The notes: a model not told the origin generated them from the letters alone. A stretch of 64,000 bases of DNA from Acutalibacter muris (GCF_002201475.1 NZ_CP021422.1:3472001-3536000), one strand, 5' to 3'; shown: positions 42,210-50,504, counted from the first letter of the stretch. Numbers and translations are program-made.

Positions 42210-43058
42210 GCTCCTGTCAGGGAACCTCAACTTCCTGCTGAACCATGCCACCAGCTTCCCGAAACGCGACTGTCCCACGTTCCCTTTGTGCGTATTTGCG
42301 CCGAGAAAACGTATTTCCTCGAAAATGCGCACAACTTCTTCCTGAGCCGGTAATGAAACCTCCGTACCAGTGGGGTACGCTTTATTAAAAATGAGACAGC
42401 CGTAGCTGCCAGGCAGACGATACAGAGAAAAGGCATCCCCATGCTTTTTCAAGAATCTCCATACCTTGGTCTTTTCCCAGCCCCAGCGCTGTCCCAGGGT
42501 TTCCAACGTCAAATTCGCGCCGTATTTGCCGTACTGAATCGTAGGCGCTAAAAAGGAGAACCCATTGTCTGAGTCCTCCCATACTGTGTGACACCATAGG
42601 TCGAGCTAGGCGTCTGCTTCTTCAAATTTGTAATGCCGTTCTACTAATCGCTCCGTGATGTTCCGGGGCAGACAGAGGAAACCGTAGCCATCCGTAGTGT
42701 AGACAGCTCCATCTGAGCACTCTTTACCAGAACATTGCACCACCCATTCGGTGATTTGGTAGGTTAGCTTTTTCGTTTCTTTGTCCAGTTCATAAGTCAG
42801 GTAGCCGAGCTGGGCCAGCTTATCCAATGCTTCCAAGGCCTTGGCGCGGCTCCTAACGCCCAGAATACTTTTGAGACCCACTATGCCTCCAGCCCACATA
42901 CCCGGCTCTACAGCGTTCTCGTAGCCGCAATAGGAGGCCACGCCCTTACGGAACGCCGCACGGCTCGCCAGGCGCATCCATGCACCCATAAGCCCCTTGC
43001 CGGTGGGCAGGGCATTTCTGGGCAACTTGACCCAGTTATACTTTTGCAGGCATTTCAT
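42210..43058 (-). pseudogene. Element DNA-binding-type gene broken by an in-frame amber codon
   Basis: Starting at 43058, 150 codons read a conserved element protein (GAWMRLASRAAF, GGIVGLKSILGVRSRAKAL) up to a TAG at 42606-42608. The same frame then goes on without a stop through LETLGQRWGWEKTKVWRF, an HTH-like stretch, and LPAQEEVVRIFEEIR to about 42210. The full-length relative I recall has Trp at the stop position (TGG to TAG). The 3' end runs into the methyltransferase gene, so the original end is also lost. It resembles replication or regulatory proteins of integrative elements. Confidence 0.75.
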
Positions 43059-43123
43059 ATGCGCCTCTCCTTTCGTAAAAATGAAAAAGCGGCTTCAACA
43101 TCCGAAACCGCTTATATCTCTTA

Positions 43124-44572
43124 TCAGTTTTTCAATTTATATTGTCTGTTGCGATTAGCTCCTGTACTCTCAAGGATCTTCTGTGAAACCATTTCGCTGA
43201 GGATAGCCCGCGCTCTCGATGGGCTGACACCCAGCAGCTCAGCAATTTCTGATGCTTTGCCCTCGCCGTGTCGGCTTAGGTATTGCCGGACGCTCTCCTG
43301 CTGGGGTGTGAGGAGTGTTTTATCGCTTGTGTTATCGCCTTCTTTGTCGCTTGCGTTCTCAATATCAAGCGATAAAGTGATTCTGTCCGGTTCAAACTCC
43401 TCAGTATATCTCGGCTCAGTCCATCCTTGGTCGGACCACACGGAAAATATACTTGGAATACCGTTCCCGGCTCTCTCACCAATATCGATCAGCGTGAACA
43501 TTTTCAGCAGCGTGCTGTTGCGCGGGTCGGATATGCCTCCGCTTTTCGCGGCGTCAAGCTCAATACGGAAACGTCCCGGATTTGAGAATGTGATCTGTTC
43601 CCGGCCTTTAATAACCACAACACCCTGCCTTCCATAATAGTCGGCGTTCACCAGGCAGTTGGCCAGCGCCTCTCTCAGCGCCTGGTGCAAAGGCGTATCG
43701 TCCACCCGAACACCGCTTTTCAGCTTGAAAGGCACCTTGACGTCCTGTGTCAGCTTGTTGTATGCCCTAAAGTAGAAATCATATATATTGCCGCTCCAGT
43801 CGCCTGATGAAGAGATGATACGGTCTGTCCATCGGGTAGTATCATCGTACCGCTCCTGGTAGTCCAAAAAGTAGTGGTTAAATTCTCTTACGATCTCATA
43901 CTCGCTGCCAAACATGAGAAGCCCTGCTGATGTAGGGTGCTTTCTGCCGTCTTTCCCAATCGCAACGGCTCCAATACGAAGCAGAAAATCAGCATCATCC
44001 AATCCCTCCCAAACATGGCCGGGCCGGGAAAGCCTCATTCTCTGACGATAACTGCGAACGCTTTCGCTGTTAAACACATCCAAGTCCATCTCATCCAGCA
44101 CTAACATATCCTGTGACATAACAGCGGCGTCCCGTACCATGGCTTGGTATTCCTCTTTTGTGCAGTGATAGTCTCCCTCGCCGTTTCGGCGGTATGTGCC
44201 GGTTATTGGGTTACCTCCCACATAAACCGGGCGGTACGGGCGGTCAGCGCGGGGCACATTGATAACGATGATCTGATTTCCACCCACATCCTGCACATAC
44301 ACATCTTTGCCGGACAGAATATTAACGCTGACCTTATTCTGATTGTTTATGGTATCCCAAAACTCCTTTATCAGCTTCTCGGGTTCCGATATATTAACTG
44401 CCTCAAAACTCTTGTCATCCTTTTCAGCTACACCCAGCAGGATAACGCCGCCGAGGGTATTGGCAAAAGCGGAATAGGTCTCCCAAATGCTCCTGGGTAT
44501 TCCCCCTTGCGCTTTCTTTGCTTCGATTTGGTTATTTTCTTTATATTTTCCTAAATCAGAAAAATCAATCAT
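43124..44572 (-). CDS. Schlafen AlbA_2 domain/ATP-binding protein
   Basis: 482 residues. An AlbA_2 (Schlafen) domain at about 10-130 (NNQIEAKKAQGG, AFANTLGGVILLGV) is followed by an ATP-binding region with REALANCLVNADY and a C-terminal winged helix (VRQYLSRHGEGKASEIAELL). This RecG-like/Schlafen layout is common in mobile elements and is tied to regulation or phage defence; the role here is unknown. Start at 44572 follows AGGAGGG. A TATACT -10 lies at about 44.63 kb. Confidence 0.85.
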   Translation of the reverse strand: MIDFSDLGKYKENNQIEAKKAQGGIPRSIWETYSAFANTLGGVILLGVAEKDDKSFEAVNISEPEKLIKEFWDTINNQNKVSVNILSGKDVYVQDVGGNQIIVINVPRADRPYRPVYVGGNPITGTYRRNGEGDYHCTKEEYQAMVRDAAVMSQDMLVLDEMDLDVFNSESVRSYRQRMRLSRPGHVWEGLDDADFLLRIGAVAIGKDGRKHPTSAGLLMFGSEYEIVREFNHYFLDYQERYDDTTRWTDRIISSSGDWSGNIYDFYFRAYNKLTQDVKVPFKLKSGVRVDDTPLHQALREALANCLVNADYYGRQGVVVIKGREQITFSNPGRFRIELDAAKSGGISDPRNSTLLKMFTLIDIGERAGNGIPSIFSVWSDQGWTEPRYTEEFEPDRITLSLDIENASDKEGDNTSDKTLLTPQQESVRQYLSRHGEGKASEIAELLGVSPSRARAILSEMVSQKILESTGANRNRQYKLKN

Positions 44573-44683
44573 GAAAATGCCCTCCTGCATCATCCACTCT
44601 GCCGCAAGACGATATCATAAACTATAGTATACCACATAACGCCTGGAAACTGCAACTGAGATTTTCACTGCTCCATTTGGCAA

Positions 44684-44712
44684 AAGGAGCAGCCCTTTTC
44701 AGGCTGCTCCTT
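44684..44712. terminator. Hairpin near the right end of the element
   Basis: Perfect 11-bp stem AAGGAGCAGCC/GGCTGCTCCTT with a 7-nt loop and short A/T flanks. It may insulate the element from the host. Confidence 0.55.
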
Positions 44713-44750
44713 CATAAGCGTTTATCTCTCTATACCATATCATGCGCTTT

Positions 44751-44771
44751 TGGTGTCAAATTGGTGTCAAA
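44751..44771. repeat. Arm-type repeats, right end
   Basis: Two copies of TGGTGTCAAA at 44751 and 44762, matching the three at the left end. Confidence 0.6.
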
Positions 44772-44861
44772 TCACGGTTCGGCATCCAAAATCCCCAGCC
44801 ATTTCGGGGCTTTCCGGCAGTCTGTTTGTATAATGCCGGTGCAGACAAATAAAATTTTCAT
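44772..44861 (-). pseudogene. Orphaned 5' end of the phosphatase/rimI gene
   Basis: The frame starts MKILFVCTG, identical to the first nine codons of the gene at 37131-37988, then runs into element sequence and stops after 29 codons. GGGGAGCGCCC upstream looks like the original ribosome binding site, with the native promoter at 44903-44931. Element insertion split gene and promoter here. Confidence 0.8.
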
Positions 44862-44864
44862 GGG
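44834..44864. repeat. Right att-like direct repeat (31 bp)
   Basis: Identical to 37961-37991. The bases beyond it belong to the host and contain the old promoter of the phosphatase/rimI gene, as expected for attR. Confidence 0.88.
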
Positions 44865-44902
44865 CGCTCCCCTTTTTTCACAATAGGTATTGTATATTTT
44901 AA

Positions 44903-44954
44903 AGTATACTATGTCCGGGAAAAAATTGCAATGGGTGAAAAACCATGATATAAT
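44903..44954. promoter_or_regulatory. Divergent promoters sharing one palindromic -35
   Basis: TTGCAA (44926-44931) is its own reverse complement. On the plus strand it is 17 bp from TATAAT (44949-44954), serving the HAD gene. On the minus strand it is 17 bp from TATACT (44903-44908), the old promoter of the phosphatase/rimI-tsaD operon. Confidence 0.8.
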
Positions 44955-44983
44955 ACCCGTACCAAAAGACATGGAGGAACCAT

Positions 44984-45616
44984 ATGAAATATATCATCTG
45001 GGACTGGAACGGCACGCTATTGGACGACGTATCAGTCTGTATAGACGTAATGAACGGTATGCTTCGTCGCCGGGGGCTCCGGGAGCTTACCCCGCGCCGC
45101 TACCGGGAGATATTCGGTTTCCCTGTGGAGGGCTACTACCGGGCGGCGGGGCTGGACCTGGAGCGGGAGCCCTTCCCCGCTCTGGCGGCCGAGTATATCG
45201 AAGAGTTTAACCGCAGGGCCCTGAACTGCGGGCTGCGCCGGGGCGCGGAAGGCGCGCTTAAAGGGCTGCGTGACCGGGGGTACGCCCAGCTTCTCGTGTC
45301 CGCGTCAGAACGCAGCGCCCTCCTGGAGCAAGCGGGACGCTATGGCGTCACAGGGTATTTCCAGGCGGTGCTGGGAACAGGCGACGTCCTGGCCGTCACC
45401 AAGGAGGGCATCGCCCGGGAGTACATGGAGGCAAACGGGATATCAAGGGACAGCGCGGTATTCATAGGAGACACCTGCCACGACTGGCAGGTGTCAGAGA
45501 AAATAGGCTGCCGCTGCCTGCTGGTGGAGGGCGGCCACATGAGCCGGGAGAGGCTGGAGAGTACCGGGGCCCCTGTGGCAGAGGACATAGCCGGAATATT
45601 AAAGGAGATTTCCTAG
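44984..45616 (+). CDS. HAD family hydrolase (phosphoglycolate phosphatase type)
   Basis: 210 residues. DWNGTLLDD is the nucleophile DxDGT variant (DWNGT), LVSASE motif II, and VFIGDTCHDWQVSEKIG motif IV. The helical cap at residues 15-85 is the Gph type. Substrate unknown. AGGAGGAACC-like site before ATG. It overlaps the convergent P-type ATPase gene by 4 bp. Confidence 0.88.
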   Translation: MKYIIWDWNGTLLDDVSVCIDVMNGMLRRRGLRELTPRRYREIFGFPVEGYYRAAGLDLEREPFPALAAEYIEEFNRRALNCGLRRGAEGALKGLRDRGYAQLLVSASERSALLEQAGRYGVTGYFQAVLGTGDVLAVTKEGIAREYMEANGISRDSAVFIGDTCHDWQVSEKIGCRCLLVEGGHMSRERLESTGAPVAEDIAGILKEIS

Positions 45617-47487
45617 CTTTTCGCCCCCAGCGCCCTTGTGGCGTTGAGCACCGCCAGCACCATCACGCCCACGTCCGCGAAAACCGCCAGCCACATACCC
45701 GTAAGCCCTATGGCCGTCAGCAGCAGTACCAGCGCCTTTACGCCCAAGGCAAACCAGATATTCTCCTTGACTATGACTATGGTCTTGCGGGATATCCGTA
45801 TAGCTATATCAAGCTTAGACGGTTTGTCGTCCATAAGCACCACGTCCGCCGCCTCTATGGCCGCGTCCGAGCCCAGGGCCCCCATGGCAATGCCCACGTC
45901 GGCCCGGGACAGCACCGGCGCGTCGTTGATGCCGTCGCCCACAAAGGCCAGCCGGCCGCGCTTAGGCTCCTGCCCCAGCAGCTCCTCTACCTTATCCACC
46001 TTATCCGCCGGCATGAGCTCCGTACACACTTGGTCGATACCCAGCTCCCGGGCGGCGCCCTCTCCGGCCGCCCTGCTGTCCCCGGTGAGCATGACGGTGC
46101 GTATTCCCCGCTCCTTCAGCCGGGCCACGGCTTCCCCGGCGTCGGGCTTGGGCCGGTCGGCGATAATTATATGTCCAGCATATGCGCCGTCCACGGCTAT
46201 ATGCACAATCGTTCCTGCGGAGCGCTCCGTTCCCGCTGCGGCGCTTTCAGAACAGGAGACCCCCATCTCCTCCATAAGTTTCCTGTTCCCCGCGCATACG
46301 CTCCTGCCGTCTACCTGCACCCGCACCCCACGACCGGAGAGCTCCTCCGCTTCTCCCACCCGAGAGCGGTCCAATTCGCCGCCGTAGGCCTCCTTTAAGG
46401 ACCGGGAGATGGGGTGGTCGGACCAGCTCTCAGCCAGGGCGGCCAGCTCCAGCAGCTCCTTTTCGGCCATACCGACAGGGCGTATCTCCGCCACCTGGAA
46501 TACCCCCCGGGTCAGGGTGCCGGTTTTGTCAAAAACCACCGTGTCCACCGCCGCCAGGGCCTCCATATAGTTGCCGCCCTTTATAAGTATGCCCTGCTTC
46601 GAGGCCCCTCCGATGCCCCCGAAGAAACTTAAGGGTACCGATATCACCAGGGCGCAGGGACAGGACACCACCAGGAAGGTCAGCGCCCGTTTTATCCACT
46701 CTCCCCAGCCGCCCACGAACAGGGGCGGAAGTACCGCCAGCAGCACGGCCCCGATAACCACCGCCGGGGTGTAGTACCGGGCGAAGCGGGTTATGAAGTT
46801 CTCGGCCTTGGCCTTCTTGCTGGAGGCGTTCTCCACCAGGTCCAGTATCTTCGCCACGGTGCTTTCCCCGAACTCCTTTTCAACCCTTATCCTCAGCACT
46901 CCGCTGAGGTTCACGCAGCCGCTGGGCACGCTCTCCCCGGCGCATACGCTTCGGGGCATACTTTCCCCGGTCAGGGCCGCGGTGTTCAGGGTGCTGGCCC
47001 CCTCTATCACCGTGCCGTCCAGGGGTATTTTTTCCCCGGGCTTCACCACTATGATATCGCCCACAGCCACGTCCTCCGGGTCTGCCTGAGTCACTTCGCC
47101 GTCGCGCTCTAGGTTTGCGTAGTCAGGCCGCAGGTCCATCAGGGAGGATATGGACCGCCGGGATTTACCCACGGCGTAGCCCTGGAACAGCTCGCCCACC
47201 TGGTAGAACAGCATGACAAACACCGCCTCGGGGTACTCGCCCTCGCCGAAGAAGCCGGTGCAGAAGGCCCCCACCGTGGCAAGGGCCATAAGGAAGTTCT
47301 CGTCGAAAACCTGGCCGTGGGCGATATTTCTGACCGCCCGCCAGAGCACGTCCCAGCCCACGGTAAAGTAAGCCGGCAGGAACAGCGCGAACCGCCAGGG
47401 GCCCTCATAGGGCACAAGCACGGCGGCTATGAGAAGGGCCGCGCTTACTATAATGCGCAAAAGCATGGTCTTTTGTTTCTTAGTCAT
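45613..47487 (-). CDS. Heavy-metal P1B-type ATPase (Zn/Cd/Pb type)
   Basis: 624 residues. Membrane CPC motif (SCPCALVIS), phosphorylation site DKTGTLT, HP motif SDHPIS, TGDS and hinge GDGINDAP are all intact, with eight membrane segments. The usual N-terminal metal-binding HMA domain is missing; a separate HMA protein is encoded two genes upstream. It would pump Zn2+, Cd2+ or Pb2+ out of the cell. It is the last gene of the ArsR-regulated operon. Confidence 0.93.
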   Translation of the reverse strand: MTKKQKTMLLRIIVSAALLIAAVLVPYEGPWRFALFLPAYFTVGWDVLWRAVRNIAHGQVFDENFLMALATVGAFCTGFFGEGEYPEAVFVMLFYQVGELFQGYAVGKSRRSISSLMDLRPDYANLERDGEVTQADPEDVAVGDIIVVKPGEKIPLDGTVIEGASTLNTAALTGESMPRSVCAGESVPSGCVNLSGVLRIRVEKEFGESTVAKILDLVENASSKKAKAENFITRFARYYTPAVVIGAVLLAVLPPLFVGGWGEWIKRALTFLVVSCPCALVISVPLSFFGGIGGASKQGILIKGGNYMEALAAVDTVVFDKTGTLTRGVFQVAEIRPVGMAEKELLELAALAESWSDHPISRSLKEAYGGELDRSRVGEAEELSGRGVRVQVDGRSVCAGNRKLMEEMGVSCSESAAAGTERSAGTIVHIAVDGAYAGHIIIADRPKPDAGEAVARLKERGIRTVMLTGDSRAAGEGAARELGIDQVCTELMPADKVDKVEELLGQEPKRGRLAFVGDGINDAPVLSRADVGIAMGALGSDAAIEAADVVLMDDKPSKLDIAIRISRKTIVIVKENIWFALGVKALVLLLTAIGLTGMWLAVFADVGVMVLAVLNATRALGAKS

Positions 47488-47506
47488 AATCCAAAAATCT
47501 CCTTTT

Positions 47507-48115
47507 TCAAAGCTTTCCCAATACCCCGAAGCCCACCGGCAGCCGCCCCTCCAGCCGCTTTAAGCAGAGCACCTCCGCCCCGCAGCTCTCAAGCAAAACC
47601 CCATAGCCCTCAAGGGTGTACCTCTCCTGAAACAGAAACCCCAAGGCCTGATAGGCCCCGATAGCCGCTCGGAAACCCGCCCCGGCCTCGCCCTGTAAGT
47701 ACGTGGGCAGTATCACCCGTCCGCCCGGGCGGACACAGGAGAGCAGGCAGTTGACGGCCCGCCGGGGCTCCTCCAGCAGGTGCAGGACGTTTCCGGCGAT
47801 CACCACGTCAAAGGGCTCCTCCGGCGGCGGGGCGAAGATATCCCGCCGGGAAAACTCCATGTTCATGAGACCCGCCCGCTCCCCTTTCCCTTTGGCCCGG
47901 GCCAGCATATCCGGGGACAGGTCCGTGCAGAGCACATACCCGGCCCGCCTGGCCGCCGCCAGGGACAGGGCCCCAGTGCCCGCCGCGCAGTCCAGCACGC
48001 GGCTTCCCGGCGGCACCCAAAGGGCCGTCTCCCGCTTCATAGCGAGGTTCGCCCGGCGGTTTAGAAGCTCCGCAAGGTCGTAAAGCCCGGCTACCCGGTC
48101 CCAGAAGCCCCTCAA
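47507..48115 (-). CDS. Class I SAM-dependent methyltransferase
   Basis: 202 residues. Motif I VLDCAAGTGALSLAAA, DLSPDMLARA and DVVIAGNVLHLL are typical of UbiE-like small-molecule methyltransferases. Start is TTG overlapping the HMA stop (TTGA), so it is coupled to that gene. Why a methyltransferase sits in a metal-efflux operon is not clear; metalloid methylation is one idea, but no Cys-rich ArsM pattern is seen. Confidence 0.82.
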   Translation of the reverse strand: MRGFWDRVAGLYDLAELLNRRANLAMKRETALWVPPGSRVLDCAAGTGALSLAAARRAGYVLCTDLSPDMLARAKGKGERAGLMNMEFSRRDIFAPPPEEPFDVVIAGNVLHLLEEPRRAVNCLLSCVRPGGRVILPTYLQGEAGAGFRAAIGAYQALGFLFQERYTLEGYGVLLESCGAEVLCLKRLEGRLPVGFGVLGKL

Positions 48116-48330
48116 CGTACTATCCTGCAGTCCGGCTCCACCTTCTTGCAGGCCTTTTCTATCTGGTCCATTATCTCCTCGAACCTCCCCTCGTCGGCGG
48201 TGACGGTGAGCTTCTGCATCATGAAGCTCACGTTGGCCTCCTCAACGCCGGGGAGCTTTTTAATTGCGGCCTCCATCTTCGCCGCGCAGTTGGCGCAGTC
48301 CAGGTCGATGAGTTTAAAGCGTTTTGTCAT
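48112..48330 (-). CDS. HMA-domain metallochaperone
   Basis: 72 residues, a single HMA fold with the metal-binding DCANCAAKME (GMxCxxC-type, here LDCANC) and the usual beta-alpha pattern. It probably delivers metal to the P-type ATPase, replacing the missing N-terminal domain. AAGGAGAG precedes the ATG. Confidence 0.9.
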   Translation of the reverse strand: MTKRFKLIDLDCANCAAKMEAAIKKLPGVEEANVSFMMQKLTVTADEGRFEEIMDQIEKACKKVEPDCRIVR

Positions 48331-48364
48331 AATTAACCCTTCTCTCCTTCAAATAAGTATAATT

Positions 48365-48817
48365 TTAATATAAGTGTTTTATATACACCGGGTCGCCGTT
48401 CTTGGCGGCAAAGCCCGGGTCGTGCCTGTAGCCGTGCTTAATGTAGAAACCTGGGGCGGTGTCCGTGGTCAGCGCCACGGCTGTTATCCTCTTTTGCTTA
48501 AAATATTCCTCCGCAAGCCCCAGGAGCTCCGAGCCGCAGCCCTGCCCCCGGTATTCCGGCGCTATCCAGAACTCCCGGATAAAGCCCAGCGTCTTCTTCA
48601 TAAACCAGCCCTCGCAGTCCATAGGGCAGAACTGTATGAACCCCACGGCCCTCCCGGCCTCTATGCCAAGATACGCAAGGTTCCCCCGGCCGTCGGAGCC
48701 CATCTCATGAAAGAGCCCGTCCCAGTCCCTTACATTGACGCCCAACTCATTAAAGTAGAGCTTGAAGCTCTCTTGAAATTCTCCCCCTGTGAAATCGCTT
48801 ATCAGCTTTGTCTCCAT
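48365..48817 (-). CDS. GNAT family acetyltransferase
   Basis: 150 residues. Acetyl-CoA motif APEYRGQGCGSELL with following ITAVALTTDTAPGFYIKHGY. Substrate unknown. It lies between the repressor and HMA genes; the ATG at 48817 has GGAG 8 nt upstream, while a GTG three codons earlier overlaps the arsR stop (GTGA). Confidence 0.85.
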   Translation of the reverse strand: METKLISDFTGGEFQESFKLYFNELGVNVRDWDGLFHEMGSDGRGNLAYLGIEAGRAVGFIQFCPMDCEGWFMKKTLGFIREFWIAPEYRGQGCGSELLGLAEEYFKQKRITAVALTTDTAPGFYIKHGYRHDPGFAAKNGDPVYIKHLY

Positions 48818-48822
48818 TTTCC

Positions 48823-49170
48823 TCACTCCGTGATATGCTCCATGCCCTGGTCCAGTATGGTGCGCACATGGTCGTCGGAAAGGGAGTAGAAGATGGTCTT
48901 CCCCTCCCGCCTATACCGCACCAGCTTCGCCTTTTTCAGCACCGCCAGCTGGTGGGAGATAGCCGACTGGGTCATGCCCAAGAGCTCCGCTATGCCGCAC
49001 ACGCACATATCCGACTCGAAGAGCACATAGAGTATGCGGATCCTTGTGGAGTCCCCGAATATCTTAAAGAGCTCCGACAGGTCGAAAAGCTCCTCCTCAC
49101 CGGGCATTATCTCGTTGACCCTCTTGACGGTCTCCTCATGCACGTGGGTATAGGCGGTTGGGTTTTCCAT
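48823..49170 (-). CDS. ArsR/SmtB family metal-sensing repressor (CzrA type)
   Basis: 115 residues, winged helix with recognition helix TQSAISHQLAVLKKA. The C-terminal helix has D-D-H, ten residues, H, two residues, E: the alpha-5 zinc site D-x-H-x10-H-x2-(E/H) of CzrA and SmtB. MCVCG in the second helix could add a CadC-like site. It would release its operator when Zn2+ or Cd2+ is high and so control the five-gene operon. Confidence 0.92.
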   Translation of the reverse strand: MENPTAYTHVHEETVKRVNEIMPGEEELFDLSELFKIFGDSTRIRILYVLFESDMCVCGIAELLGMTQSAISHQLAVLKKAKLVRYRREGKTIFYSLSDDHVRTILDQGMEHITE

Positions 49171-49185
49171 TTTTCATCGTCCTTT

Positions 49186-49237
49186 CATATGAGCAATCGT
49201 TCATATGTATTATATGCCCGGGTTCTCAAAATGTCAA
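49186..49237 (-). promoter_or_regulatory. Consensus promoter and ArsR-type operator of the metal operon
   Basis: TTGACA (49232-49237), exactly 17 bp, TATAAT (49209-49214). Just downstream, a 22-bp imperfect palindrome (49186-49207, arms CATATGA/TCATATG) resembles SmtB/CzrA operators and would cover the transcription start. Confidence 0.85.
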
Positions 49238-49332
49238 TAGGGATATGAAAAATTTTTAAATTGCTTTACTTGCGGCACAAACGAATATTGGAAACTTGAG
49301 TGCGCGGCAGAAATTTATCCGAAAGGAAGTAA

Positions 49333-49401
49333 TGGAAGCAGCCGCCATTGAATACGCAGCGTTCAACGATTGTGGCAAATTGAAGGACGCATATTATTAA
49401 G
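49333..49401 (+). CDS. Very short ORF, 22 aa, before a strong hairpin
   Basis: A 22-codon ORF (starts MEAAAIEYAAFND) with an AAAGGAAG site 6-7 nt before the ATG ends directly at the hairpin 49401-49436. It could be a small protein or a gene remnant; no family seen. Confidence 0.3.
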
Positions 49402-49436
49402 GACCGCCGCAGGGGACAGTATCCCTGCGGCGGTCC
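49401..49436 (+). terminator. Strong hairpin, terminator-like
   Basis: Perfect 14-bp stem GGACCGCCGCAGGG/CCCTGCGGCGGTCC, 8-nt loop, followed by TTGCGTTC; T run is weak. Confidence 0.6.
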
Positions 49437-49458
49437 TTGCGTTCGGCCATAGAAAGCA

Positions 49459-49481
49459 AAGGCCCCAAGAGAGGGGGCCTT
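49459..49481 (-). terminator. Terminator of the YjfB-like gene
   Basis: AAGGCCCC/GGGGCCTT stem followed on the minus strand by TTGCTTTC. Confidence 0.7.
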
Positions 49482-49486
49482 CTGCC

Positions 49487-49663
49487 TCAGGCGTAAACGT
49501 CAAAGGTATAGGGGCTTGGGGGCAGCATCCGCTCCAGCTCCTGGGCGGCAAGCTCCTGGGCGTCGTCCATTGCCATGCGGGTAACGGCCATGGAGTAGTC
49601 CGCCGCCAAATTAGACGCGCTGTAGGAGCTGGCAAGGGAAGCCACCGAGCTCAAAGGATCCAT
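49487..49663 (-). CDS. YjfB family putative motility protein
   Basis: 58 residues, small and Ala/Met/Ser-rich helical. MAVTRMAMDDAQELAAQEL matches the conserved core of the YjfB family, in which the helix MAMDNAQ is typical. The family is linked to motility in Bacilli; the evidence is indirect. AGGAGG lies 7 nt before the ATG and a terminator follows at 49459-49481. Confidence 0.75.
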   Translation of the reverse strand: MDPLSSVASLASSYSASNLAADYSMAVTRMAMDDAQELAAQELERMLPPSPYTFDVYA

Positions 49664-49748
49664 AACAATACCTCCTTTTTTGTACTATACAAATTTTATC
49701 ACACTTACAAAAAAATTGCAAGACGGCAAGGGTAAAGGCCCCACATTT

Positions 49749-50504
49749 TTACAGTCCCTGAAGGGCGGTAAATACCGCCATAAGCGCCGGCTGATGCAGC
49801 AGGTACACCGCAAGGCTGTGCCGGCCTATAAGGGCAAGGGGTCCTATGCCCGGGCGCAGCCTGTCCATCACCCTTTGGCGCGAGCCTATAAGCCGCCATA
49901 AAAAGTATCCGCAGAGATACAAAAACACCCAAGGCACTAGGGGAAAATAATCCGAGGACCAGAACCCCGGCCCCGGCAGCCCCAGCACCGCCAGAAGGTC
50001 CCACTGATAGAGCCAGCCGGGCAGGGTAAAGAGCCGCAGCCCCTCGAAGCCTATATACCCAGAGGGCACCCCCCGGGTCAAAAAGAACGCCAGAGCCGAA
50101 AGGGCCAGGCCCAGCCCCGCCGGGAAGGGCGGCAGCCCCAGCTTATTCCACAGGGCCCAAACCCCGCACTGTATAAGGGCACAGAGCCCCAGAAGGTACA
50201 GCACCCCGAAGATTATCCGCTCCGACGGCATGGCAACGGCGGTGACAAGGGTCACCAGGACCCCCGCCCCCAGTATGACAAGGCCGTGGCGCATAGGACG
50301 CTTTGAGAGCCGGAAGCAGAAGCCCGAGAGCAGTATGAACCCCCAGCATATACTCTGCTGCCAGGCATAGCCTATGGGCCCGGTGTACCAGTCCATGGGC
50401 ACACCCATAATATACACCACGTCGTACAGCCCGTGATAGGCCGTCATATTGATAAGCAGTATCCCTCTTATGGTGTCAAGAAGGTGGTATCTCTCCCGGC
50501 TCAA
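49749..50504 (-). CDS. Heparan-alpha-glucosaminide acetyltransferase-like membrane protein
   Basis: 251 residues, about 8 membrane segments, DUF1624 type. The start LLDTIRGILLINMTAYHG contains the His and Arg seen in the HGSNAT/YeiB fold, and QRVMDRLRPGIGPLALIGRHSLAVYLLHQP closes it. It may move an acetyl group across the membrane onto a glycan; the acceptor is unknown. TTG start overlaps the deaminase stop. GGGGGGAGC is upstream. Confidence 0.85.
   Translation of the reverse strand: MSRERYHLLDTIRGILLINMTAYHGLYDVVYIMGVPMDWYTGPIGYAWQQSICWGFILLSGFCFRLSKRPMRHGLVILGAGVLVTLVTAVAMPSERIIFGVLYLLGLCALIQCGVWALWNKLGLPPFPAGLGLALSALAFFLTRGVPSGYIGFEGLRLFTLPGWLYQWDLLAVLGLPGPGFWSSDYFPLVPWVFLYLCGYFLWRLIGSRQRVMDRLRPGIGPLALIGRHSLAVYLLHQPALMAVFTALQGL

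Larger units (their letters stand above)
37961..44864. mobile_element. Degenerate integrated element between 31-bp direct repeats
   Basis: About 6.9 kb bounded by the 31-bp repeats at 37961 and 44834. It contains an integrase stub, parA/parB, small element-type genes, a phage-type cytosine methyltransferase, an amber-interrupted gene and an AlbA-type protein. Arm-type TGGTGTCAAA repeats sit just inside both ends. No relaxase, coupling protein or phage structural gene is present, and the integrase lacks its catalytic core, so the element is a remnant that cannot move itself. Integrative-conjugative versus phage origin is unsettled. Confidence 0.85.

Noticed and set aside
42606..42608. Amber codon as pyrrolysine or programmed readthrough
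   Set aside because: No pyl genes or context signals are seen and the gene's 3' end is also damaged, so simple pseudogenisation is likelier.
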